Assembly (NCBI RefSeq): GCF_000524195.1
Contig: NW_020170392.1
Coordinates: forward strand, 1,258,152 to 1,322,151
Reading direction: 5' to 3'
Origin: Echinococcus granulosus
Lineage: Eukaryota; Platyhelminthes; Cestoda; Cyclophyllidea; Taeniidae
Length of the DNA stretch: 64,000 nucleotides
The first letter of the stretch is position 1. Every line of letters begins with the position of its first letter. The notes under the pieces were generated by a model. The model was not told the origin of the DNA and searched no databases. It was given only the letters and a program-made list of their open reading frames with translations. Positions 12,401 through 24,400 of the stretch are shown piece by piece. The position numbers and the translations under genes were made by a program.

Positions 12401-15400
12401 GTGTTGTGTCCGAGGTAGCATTACTCTCCTCCGCATAGATTACTAGGCGCGGAGGCTTTTACCGTTTTCGTTGCTACTGCTTCATCACTACTACTGGTGG
12501 TGTGACACCTCAACACACTGAGAGTGTGAGTCTACCATTAAAAGGGCAGGTTTTTATTGGTCTGTGAATTTGATATCCCACTCCTTATAGCATATTACAT
12601 AAGTTGGGCTCGCATATCACTTCACGTTCTTTCCTCTCTTTTCGTTTGGTTATGGATCATTTTTGGCGGAAGAATTACAGTGAACTCTGAATCACTAATT
12701 TTATGACAAGAGTGTTCATAATTTGGGCATACTTCAGAAATTGTCCACACTTTCTTCTAAGGAAACTGTTTTTTTTTAAAAAAAACAGCACAAGTTCCGA
12801 AATACTTTCAACTACAATGACAGCTGGATATTATTTTGTAGGAATCTACTTTTCTGATCTATAGAGTGTGATAAATAAAAGCTGATGTGAGGGCAAACTA
12901 TTTAAACAAATAAATATTTTTGGAAGGCTAACTTACTTTCGAAGCTGAATTACTTAAATTCATTCTCCTTCGCATTTGAATTGGAGTGTTTTTTTTAGTC
13001 ACTAGACAATTTCGCATTTAGCAATCAGTGTAACTTTTATGCGATTTGTATTATATTTTATGGTTATTTTATCATTTTCAACAGCTTGAATAGATTTAAT
13101 AAAATACAACTCCTCTCAACACTATCACCCCTTAGGAACGATTGCAGCACCGTCTGCTACAAGTCAATAGAGCACAGACCCGGTGACTTAGAGCTGTTTG
13201 CACATCTTCCCATCCGTTCGACCTGTAGTCCGTAACGCCATCAGCACATGAGATATCCTACTGCCGACGTCAATTGATACCCTTGTGATATCCTTTTCTG
13301 TTGTACCAATCATCCCCCTCATACACTTCTTTTGCATTGGTGAAGTGTCCCCCAACTAGCAGTTCAAATAAGTGGACAATGGATTGATGAAGCGGAAATT
13401 TTCAAGCAGTCTACCCTTACAGCCGGAGGTACTGCATGGATGCTCTATGGAAGTCGAGTTTTTGAAACATCGGACCATCACTTTACTTTCGGTTTGCTTG
13501 TTTCCACAAATGGCACTTCTCTGCATTCAAACACTGAGCCTGATGCTCAGTGAGTTTAGCCACAGTCCCACGAGGTATATTTAGCATTTTAGACAGCAAA
13601 CCGCAGTTGAGACATTGATATATGATTTTTGTTGAAGTTTCCATCCCTGTGAAAAAAAGCATAAATTAAGCAAAAAATTTTACGTCGCAATCAGATCCCT
13701 TGTTGAGATGGTTACCACTGTAAAGGGTGATCTGCTGATTTATGTCAAGTTGCCGCTCTGTGCAAATCCTTTTATCCTACAAACTGAGAACTTTAGGCCC
13801 TTTTAGGACGTACCAGATTTGCAACGAAGTCATCTTTTTTGTGTCAGTGTTCATATCTTAATTTCACAGGAAGTAGGTCACAACAAAGCAATAATTTTGA
13901 GCTATCCCTACTATCCTGTATGGGGTAGAATGAATAGACCCTGCCTCAAGGTGACCCCTCGGTCCCAAAATATCCATATGTTATCACTTATTTGGTAAAA
14001 TGGGCAAATTCTACACCAACATCGTCTGTCATCCTTATGCCGAGGAATAACTGCTTTGTAGCAAAATTAGAACATATTTACAAGTATATTGTTTATCAAC
14101 AAGTACAGACAATTAAGATATTTTTATCCGATTGGCGAAAACAACTGCGTTTTGTTCAACAGAGTACATAAATCAACAAACTTCGAACCATGATACCTAA
14201 TTCAACTGCTTCACTGAACGCTTCCATTTGCTAGATAGGGCGAATATTCTTGGTCTCACACAATGTACCTTTCACCGTCAGACTAGCCAGGCGATCGTTT
14301 GTACCTGCCCTCGACTTCTGATTTATGCAAATACCATCACAAAAAACAAAAGCTACTCTTATTTCACCCTTACTCGTCAAGTTACTCACCCCTCGTAAGA
14401 AGGCGAATTTTTTCTTTTGAAATAAATTGTCGCCGCCTCAGTTTTTTTCTGTCGCATCTACCAAATAATTTTCGTTAACCACGTGAATGTGTTTCATTTG
14501 GTCGACTTCAATCGTCGAATTTACTAAAATTTAATTTACGCATCTTGATATCTTAACCGAGGATAAAGTTGTGCGCGTTTATTTCTGATGTTTGGGGAGT
14601 TATTAATTTTAAACAGGCGCATGTCTGTCATTATTTATACCTATACTACATTAGCTAAACTTACGCAAATCCTTATATTTGATCGAATTTTTGATTCTAT
14701 GTATAAATAATTACTCAAGTCATACGTGAAATCGCTGTCTTTTTCAACTTTTCAGTCAGAAGCTATCGTCTACAGCTTCACCAACCGGCCTCAGAACGCT
14801 CTACCCCGACGATAATCGAGGAACAGGAGGCAGAGGATTTTGAAGAGGCCGAGTATCGTCAGTTGCAACAAGAAGGATACAATTTCTCCCAGCACCTAGT
14901 GGGCAATAGTGGCGTCATGTCTACCACCGCCACCACACAGGATCTGGACCAGCTGCTGGAGGAGCTTCGACGAACCAGTTTGGACTACTCCTCCACCTCC
15001 ACCCGTTCGACCGCACCCCACCCTAATGGTACTCACTCCTCCCGTCTCTACTCCGGCTATCAGCGCCCCAATTTCACCGAGTCTAGCGGTGGTAGCACCG
15101 CTGGAAGGTACTCGGCACGCTCCTACTCCTTCACTGGGAGTGGAGGCAGCCGTCCAGGTGGAAGATGGACTAACACTTCCTCTTCCACCTCCTCGAGTTA
15201 CCAAAGATCGCAGGCCTACTCCACCGAGCGTGGAATGGGTGAAAAGCGAGGAACAACGACAGGGGAGGGTGGTGGATTTGTGCGCCATGCGACACCCGCG
15301 CCACAACTCTCCTCGAGTCAACAGCAGCGCTACCAAACAACTTTCCGAACTACTCTGCAGCACAGACCACCGGTTTCGCCAAAGTGGTTTAATCAGATCA

Positions 15401-18400
15401 ATGTCACTATTGATCCGGAGTTTGGGACGGCCTCGGTATGTGTTGTCTGAATCCTTTCCATGCAACGTACTTTAAGTTGCAAAACCGTTGGTTCCATCGC
15501 ATGTAAGCTGGGCGTGTTTTAGCACAGTAGGTGGCAAGGAATTGTGCTGCTTACGGTTGTAGACATCTGAGTAGTAAATCATTGGTAGCTTCAGTTACAA
15601 GCAAAGGGAACAAAATTTTTTTCTATTTGATAAAAAAGGCGTTAGAATTACACCTGCAACGCATAGATTTGTGTCAGTTAGCTTTATCTTTACCGCAATT
15701 ACTGGTCTTCCTACTGGTGATGGTTGGTGGGAAAAACTTTACTGCAAAGTTGCACCACATTTCCTAAACTGAAGATTGAAACGTCACAAAATTGTTATTT
15801 CTTTGAAATTCAGCCAGTAATATGCGAAATATATTATTCGTTTTCAGTAGGTATTATCAACGCTGATAGTTATGCTGATTTCTTCTGCAGTTACCTAAAG
15901 ATTACAACTTGGTTTTACCTGAGAAAGTTTCGGAGTAATCTTGAAAAGAAAGGGCGTTATACAAATCGAATAGAGAAGTAGGATTTTACAGTTTGAAGAC
16001 CCACCTATTACTTCATCAACTTAGCTTCACTGACAGTTTATTTCATGTCGCAGCTTCCCATTTAATGGGGGCTTGGCGTCCAAATACGTGCATTCAACGG
16101 ACTTTGCGACCGTATGAGACCTTTTTTGGTACTTATCGGGCCAATTTTGATTGCTGCCACTAAAATTAACACGAATTTCCCTGACTATTTCTAAAAGAGC
16201 CTTAAAGAGAAGCATGAAGGGCCAAATTGCTTGTATTTCTAGCTGATGTTGCAATTTTCGGCTTTTTCAACAAAAGGTTGATTCTAAACATCCAGTAAGT
16301 ATCAGCTTGGTGTCGCTTAACACTCACCTTGAAAAATCATCACTTTACATTCTTTAAAGCACGCACTTTGTTTTAATGCATCTTTCTGTTCACTGCTTTT
16401 ATAACAACTTGAAAAATCTGCAATAAAATGTGGCTCAGCACAACCGGGATCTGGCGAAATCATATTTACTGACAGGAAAAGAGTAGACGAAGACGCGGAG
16501 TTTTTGCCCACCTGACAAGGATTTGTTATGCATCTGGATTGAAAATACGACCATTTCTTGTTCACTGCTTTTGCCTTTCTTCGGACGCCTCATCTTCATT
16601 GCCTTTCATATTAAAACAGGTGAATTGACACATTTGTCATCTGAAATGTGGAGCGGATGTTGCTTTAACTTTGCAATGACCTCGGATGAATAGGCGCCTT
16701 CAAAGCATATTTCCCTTAATGAAACCCAAAAATCATCGGTTTATTTTGTGAAAAATAATGTTTTATTGCTTAAGCATAACTAATCACATCTCTGTACCTT
16801 TTACCAATAACCTGCATTTGATTTTTCAGCATCTGAAACGCAAACATAAAAGCGCTTCTTGAGAGTGTTTCACTGGCCCCTAACCCGGGGAATCATATTG
16901 AACTGAGGGTTTTGAATGAGTCAACAGCTAACATAGAGAGTGTGTGTTTAAAGACGAGGTTTGCTAAAGTGATCATGCAACACACATAAAAAGGAAAGGT
17001 TGCAGTCAAGATTGGTCTGGTGTCATTAATGGCCGCCCAAAAATTTTAGCAAATATCACATTTTGGAAGCGATAAGAGGCTTTTTTGTTGGGGAGCCAAT
17101 GGTTGACACCGACTTTGTATGGAAACTATAAGTTGACCCGAAGGGGAATTACTTCACCTAGACGTTAACTCATCACAAGACCACAGGCAATTAGCTCGTC
17201 TACATTCCTATGAGTGAAACACGATGGTCTGACTCCAGAAGCCAGCAGGCCCGTTGAATAGGAAGCCTAAGTTAAAGGCACTGCTCGATAGCTGAGGTTA
17301 CGTGAGAATTAAAGGTGGCTGGAATCAGCAACATAGCTTAATTTAAAAGCACAGTTACCTACATCTGTACATTTTGGAAGGTGACCTCAATTTTCAAGAT
17401 GCGAAGCATAGAAACACATCGGGTTACATGGTGCACAGGCGTGTGGCATTATTTCACGCTTGCAGTGCATTTCACTTCTCATTGTATTTATAAAAAGATA
17501 CAAATGATAAAAACTCTATTTGTTTACACTTTCAGTCCTCAATGGTATCAGACAATCGCGGTTACTTGACACCGTCTGTGTCGCGTGCTCAACAGACATC
17601 AACGACCGCACCAATGAACGATAGTTCAGAAATGATGAGTTATCGCGAGCTTCAATTGTTGGAGGAGCTCTCCAGCGCTCGTCAGGAGCTAGCAATGCTA
17701 AAACGGGCCAGCAGTGTGATCGAAGAACCTATACATAGACTTCCACCGCCCTCCACCCTCCCAACACAGCGTAGAGCCTTCCAACAACACCATGAAAATG
17801 TAGAGATGTTCTCCAATCGACATCAGGCACATTACCAGTCGCATCACGATATTCAACAAGGGTTAGTCGCTCAGATGTGTTGTTTTGTGAATGTGTAGAT
17901 GCTTGAATAAAGAAAAGTGGCCATTATGACCCGGGATGTCATAAAGTCACTTTATTTGGGAGTAATGCTGCTGAGAGTACATTCTTTAACCTCTGTGTTG
18001 ACAATAACGCAAAATTAGGTGGAATCGTTGTAAAAGTAAAACGATGTCCCGATTACATCCAACACTACCAAATAATTAGGTCTATAACAGTTCATTATTG
18101 CTCCTATTACCTATATTCCTACTCGAAATGTCCACAGGTCTTTAAAATTGACTATTTCCTCAGATGGAAATAGTGTATGCGATCCAAGAAACAATAAACC
18201 TAACTCTTAAAGTACCTTTTGAAGCAGTGAAGCGCGGTTACTGGGTCCTGGTGGTTTATGCGAACGTTCACCAACTGTTTAGTTAATTTTATTTTACTTT
18301 CAGGTCAAATTTCTATCGACCCTACGGACGCTACGAGAGCATGAGTAAGAGAGTGATGCCTTGTTTGCTTTTTTCACGTTTTGCGCTTTCGCTTTGCATT

Positions 18401-21400
18401 TTGTGGGTGTGAATGTGTGCTGGTGAGCGTGGCTGTATGTGCGAATTTGTGATGAGCGGGTGTATTTCGCTAGCGCTGTGTGCTCCAAAGCGCCCTTTGA
18501 TTGGTGAAAAAAAGAATTCACTCATACTGACTGAAAATTACGCTGCCGCCATTGCCGCTGCCTCTGCTACTACCGCCACATTTGTCGGGACTACGGCTCA
18601 CAAACTGGACCCCTTTGACAACTGACTCCCATTGTGCTCCGCTATGCTCTTTGCCTCCCTATAAACGTAAGTCCTTTTCACCTCTACACTTCTTCCTTTC
18701 GATTTCACGGGATACGTATTTTGCAACCACTTTTCATCATTTTATTTTCTTAATTACTTTGGAAATTCTGCACCATCCGCCTTCTCAAGTAAAGAAGAGT
18801 GTAATTTCTCGAGTCCATAAATGCATGAAGTCCAAACTCGACGTGTTAAACTGCATCATCTCCCCCAAAACCTTTTATTCTTCCTTCCGCTGTAAAGTAC
18901 ATCAGGGTAAATAGGATTCTACAGTTTTGCATTTGTAGCTTTAACGTTACTTTAAACGGTGAAGAGGTGATGGCAGCAATGAATCAAGTCGGGCATTTTT
19001 CGAATTAAATAGTCCATTTGATTTGCATGAGAATGCAACAAGGTAGCTCAACACCCTATCAGGCAACTAGTAACGTGGGACCTTTGAAGTTAAATTTCAC
19101 AGTATTGTGCTTTTAATGAACAAAAATAATAAGGCATTGCCAATAGAGGGGCGCATACTTTTGCTGCAATTGGCGGAATGCACCATTATACAAGTGTCTC
19201 AAAATAAAGGGGGTAAATTTGTTATTTATTTATTCCTTTTTTATAGATGCACACGTCGGTTGAGGTTTATTCCAAGCTGCCTCCTCTAAATTCGCGACAA
19301 CGTGCTGCCACGACCAAGGGTCCGTTGAAACCGCGTTACTCAAAGGATCAGCACCACGACCACAAGAATGGTATTTGCGATTATTGCTGGAATTTAGACG
19401 TCCCACGCACGCCCACACTTCTGGATGAAACGTCGGCAGGATTGTCAGACAACCCCTTCACCGAAGATGACGAGGAAATTGATGATGGAGCATTCAGCGA
19501 TTCATCATTGAGCAGTTGTTTAGACGAGGAAGACATTCCATATAGCTATGGTCCTGCCAGCCGCGAAGATGGTTCTTTTGAAAAGCCTTACAAAATGACA
19601 GATATGAGACGCACTTCAATTCCAGTGGAGTGTGAGATTGTGACGAGGCATCGTGTGATTAGAAGACGAGTTGCTAGACCATCACTCTTACCATCCCTTT
19701 GCCAAGTGTCTTATATTAGTCAGGAAGCAACATCAGGTTCAGGTATACCGACTGTGAAGTTTATGTTCGAGTGAGGAAGACGTGGATATATTGCACGATT
19801 GAGAGACTGTTTGTAATATGACCTCGGGCGATTTTACGCCCTGCCTTTTTGTTTCTAGACTCAGGATTCGCTTTTGGAGCGCCTAAACGTGCAATGAGTT
19901 CTGCAAACGTAACGACTAATCAATCTTGGAATTATCGGAATGGAATGATGTCAGGTAGGCATGTTACCCTCCTATATACATGCGTGGATGTGGCGCAGAT
20001 GTCTACGTAAGGGTCTCATGCGCAGACGTCGTGGCTTGTGGCAGCCCTGAACAGTATGATAATACACGTGACATGAAAGAACGCTGTGTGGCCACCGTTT
20101 TGTAGGCATTTAAAGTAAATAAGTCCCCTTACATAATGAAATGCTGTATTAATTTGAAGAGCAATTTGTCAGAACTACAAATGGCTATTCAGTAGCAGGT
20201 AGTTTGGACTGGAGTTCTTCCCTTTCTTAGGTCCACAAAGTCCAGCACCGGGTTACTCATCAATTCGGTCTATTGGAGGCAGTATGCGAAGTGGTGGAAT
20301 GCTTTCTAACTCTCAAGGCTACTCGGCACGACGGGAGCGTCTGCGTCAGGAGGCTGAACAGGCTGAGGCACTGCGACAGAGCACTCAACGCATCAATCAT
20401 GTCTCTGCCGCATCTTCCAATGATCTGCGCTCCACTTCTCTCCATCAGCAACGTAGACAGCACTACCACTCAATGTCAACCATCCAGGTGAGCGATTTTA
20501 AGCCATTTTTTTGAAAGAGACAGATTCGAGATTCAATCAACTCCTAGTCACAAAATTAAAAGTGGTCGCGTTTTCTATAGACGATGAGCGACGCCTGTGA
20601 TCGGGAGCTATTGACTTTAAATGTGCTCAAATTTAATCCCCTAGAAGGCGTGAGAATGTCGCTGCAATGAGTTGTATGCACATTTTAGTGGAATAAATGA
20701 TGTGACAATTATGTCACTTTAGACACTTTGTGCTAACAACGCAATGCCAAGACTAGTTTCAAGGATAGATACACAAGCTCTTGAAAGGATAGGCTAATGA
20801 AATGCCGCCTGAATTACAAACTTGCACAATGAAATAGCTTTGAGGATGTAAAGGAAAATAAGTATGCGGTTCATAGATCGCGTCTGAAGAAGTTGTAGGG
20901 TAGGTGCCCCTTCAAAGGGCTAGGTGAAGATTACCGTTGACCTCACCGTCAGAATATCGTGCTGCTGAAGATCGTAAAAGGTCAGCGCGGTAGTTCATGC
21001 AACCAAAGGGTATATCATCCTACCGCGTACATATCGATGATTACCTATTTAGAAGTCTCTCTCATCACTAAAAGATCCTTATTAATTGTCAGAAAAGAGG
21101 AGTTGCATCAGTTCCATCAAAGTAAGCTAAACATTTATGTCTGACTTTGAGGAGATCTTTATCGAGAATGAACTGATTAAATTCAGTCACTTCACCTTCC
21201 TCCACCCCAGCCCGAGCGCACAGAATTTGAAGAGATCGAAACGGTGACACTGCAGCCCATTGGTCGAGGTGTTCAAGACCTCAGTTCGAACATGGGGTCC
21301 ACCGCAACGTTGAACAGAAGCACTAGACGACCTGTTGCATCATCAATGCTTGAAGGTCAGTTTTTGTGAACCTGGAATTACACATTCGATCATGAAATAT

Positions 21401-24400
21401 TTCGTTGTAATGGCCTCACTCATCAGTTCATGACCTCATAAAATCACAAATCTTAAAGCCCTTTATTTAATAATAATGCTCACGCTACTGGAAATGTTAA
21501 GAGGGTAGTAAGGTGTGAATCTCTTTCAGGTCTCAACAGGACGGGTAATTACACAGGCGCTCGTCAACAAAGGGTCAATATGGCGTAAGCGATTGAGGTT
21601 ATGATCCATAATCAAAACCCGGCTTCTTTGTACGCACACAGTGACCCAACCAGGGCAGCCTCACGTCAGTCATAACTGCACCGCCTGTGCCAGCTCTCCT
21701 AGCGTTTGTTCCTGTGTCTGAATAGTGGGATTTTGGTATTTCTCGAATCACTCAACGTTATACGAAACAAAAGCCGCATAGATATGTTTATCTGTCTCAT
21801 AAATTAACAGTCTTGTTAGTCGCACTCTCCTGACAGTACGCATAGAAATGAGTAGTGGTAAAGGTAGATGTCTTATAGCCGAAATTTACTAGAACACTGG
21901 CTATTTGTTACATCATGAGGATTTTTTGCTAGCCTGAATTTCAGGGGCAAGGTAGATAATTATGATGTTAGGTATTGCCCTCACTCGAAATTGGCCCCCA
22001 TTTATCCGGAAACTGAATTGGTGCATTATGTTTATCATTCTAGCCTTATTTTTCAAGGCAAAGCATCCAAGTTTGACTAGTAGTTTAAGAGAAAAGCAAA
22101 ATGAGTGCGTGCTTTTTTGCTGGCAGTGGTATTCCTGTTCACTTAAACCTGAGTCACTTTTACAGTCGAGTGTACTATTAACCACACTACACCTTGAAGC
22201 CTCACTAAGTGACTCCTTCAGTTACTTAAAGGGCTGCGTTTCTATTTGCTCTCGCATCCAACAAAATTCACACTTTCATGAGTAACTAGAATTTATGCTT
22301 ATTACTTGGTTGCGTCGACTTCCAATTTTTATAAAAGGTTATAGACAGTTAGAAAGTATGATGAGGGCATCCTATGCTGCATCATACTGGCTGAACACTA
22401 AGGGTGAACCATGTGTCTTCTTTTTGTGTGGCTATGAGTCACGAATGGCTAATTTTATCAGCTGCCCTGATTCAACCACTGGCAATCCACCTTTATTCCT
22501 AAGTTAGAAATCTCCTCTCCTTTCAGAGCATAGAAATTCAATAAGCCTTAGTCAGGGGTGGTTCACAGTGGGTGTTGAACGCCAGGAGTCTTCAGTCCTG
22601 GCACAATATGGAAAGGTTTTGGAATACTAGCTTCCGTGTGCATTTTTGCTCAATTTACGACTCTAATATATTATCTTCCTAATGTTGGCATGAATTGTTT
22701 TCTTTCATTTTTTGTCCTTTTGTAGGCCATTTGCTCATCAGACGTCTGCTATGGATATTCCTCAGACGATGTCCGCTAAACCACAACGTGCGGCCTCAAG
22801 TAAGGCCTAAATTGCCCTAAGTTTATTGTAGGAAAAAAGGAAACGTCTAGAAAGCTGAAAATTTTCTTGAAGTTTGCATTCATGTTATTTATCCCCGTGC
22901 CACTATATTTAGTGGGGGTTCATTTCACTTCACCTTTGCGTGAAAATTGTTAATTGTCAAAAGTCACTTTACTTAAGAGCTTAAGTCGAATAAGGAAAAA
23001 TTGAAGTGAAAAAAACCATGCTACATTTTTACTCAAGATTGTATGTGTATTTACCGGACTTCAGAATCATAAAATTTCTTGACATTGGTTTGCCTTTAGA
23101 CTCCTTCCTTTCTTCTCTGCGGCGCCATTCAGCTGGAACCGTGAGTGAAGCGAGTAGTTTCCAACATCATGTGGCCACTACTAAATCCACCAACCTTGCC
23201 ACACAACAAATTCGTCACCAACAGCAGCATCAACAGAACCATTCACAACTGCTGCAAACGAGTCAACAGGGCTCGAAGTACGTCCCCGTGCTGCAACAGC
23301 AGCCACAACCACAGCCACAACAACAGTCAGTGTTGTTCCAGAGTCAACAGCAGCAATGCCAGCAACGCACCAGGAACGATGTTGGATGGCCTAGCCAACA
23401 AAACAGCACCTCGAGCACATTGACTCCAAGTGGACCTGCTGATCTCGCTCTTGTAGAAGCCACGTCACCTGTCTGGTATCGTCTCAAGATTTCTCGACAG
23501 GAGGGTTAGTTTAAGATACAACATTCATTTTATGGAAGCAAAATCCCAAGTGCGAATCTGGTTTACAACGATTAGTAAATTCTCAACTTCCATAACTTCA
23601 TAGACTGGACTATTCATAATTAAAATACTCCAATCTACAGTTCTTATTTTCGTAGTTTTTGAGTCATTGCCGTAGACACTTTGAGGGTTTTAAAGAAGTA
23701 ATTTTTGTTCTTATGACACGAAATGAACGGTCTTGACAATGTAAAAAGATTGTTGGACTTTTAAAGGCTATATGCGCATAATCTACACCGCGAAATGAGG
23801 TAATTGCGATGATTTTCACATCTGTGTACTTTTGTAGCCATTTCGATCCTCAAAAACCAACCTCCCGGCAGTTTCCTTGTTCGTGATAGTACTACCTTCA
23901 AGGACGCCTATGGATTGGCTGTCAAGAGCACGAAACCGCCAAGCAAAACGGGACAAAAGTCAGGTAGATTCTTCTGTTTTATTTCACCCCTTTTCCACTT
24001 CTTGCCTGCAAATAAATGACAAATTTTGAGGGACAAATCGCCATTCATCCACTGACTGAGAAATCGCATTAGTCCTTTAAGTTAAGATTACTATGAACAA
24101 GGTTAAGTAAGAGGACAAATCTGCCGAAAAAATAGGGTTATGTGGATGGCAAAATGAATTGCTTGTCAAGCCAGCTAGCAATCTTGCATGCCTTCATATT
24201 AGACCACACACTCTCCTAGCAGCAGACCGTGCGGCACGTGTATAAGAGCTTATTTATTGTTGCTTCTATGGATTCTCATCAATAAATTTTTTCCTCCTCA
24301 TTCCCACCATGTCCTCCTCCAATTCCTCCTCCACCTCCTCCACCCATCCCTCTGTCAGGTTTCGCAAAATTCATGAAAAACATTCTCAGTAAGATGTGCC

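Larger units (their letters stand above)
2192..14755 (+). other. Large tensin intron (12.6 kb) with one assembly gap
   Basis: The intron lies between two well-phased exons. It holds no exon that fits the phase-1 frame. Visible contents are a CCAAT-rich, CpG-containing block (3140-3336), the N gap (8688-8787), an exon-like segment of non-matching phase (8496-8589), a GC-rich block with two AP-1-like sites (9840-9970), CTG and CA repeats (12180-12340) and a perfect A/T palindrome (12766-12789). Open frames here look like chance. Confidence 0.7.

Noticed and set aside
11842..12446. Overlapping long ORFs on both strands (up to 171 codons)
   Set aside because: They arise from GC-rich microsatellite sequence. 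The products are Cys/His/Arg-rich low complexity with no domain, and no splice phase links them to tensin.
14896..15475. Long open frames on both strands overlapping the tensin exon
   Set aside because: They are shadows. Only the frame continuing phase 1 from the preceding exon and exiting phase 0 into the next has matching splice sites, and it alone encodes the LD motif.
18346..18351. GTAAGA donor in the 49-base tensin exon
   Set aside because: It looks stronger than GTGATG, but using it puts a stop a few codons into the next exon. The GTGATG donor keeps the frame.
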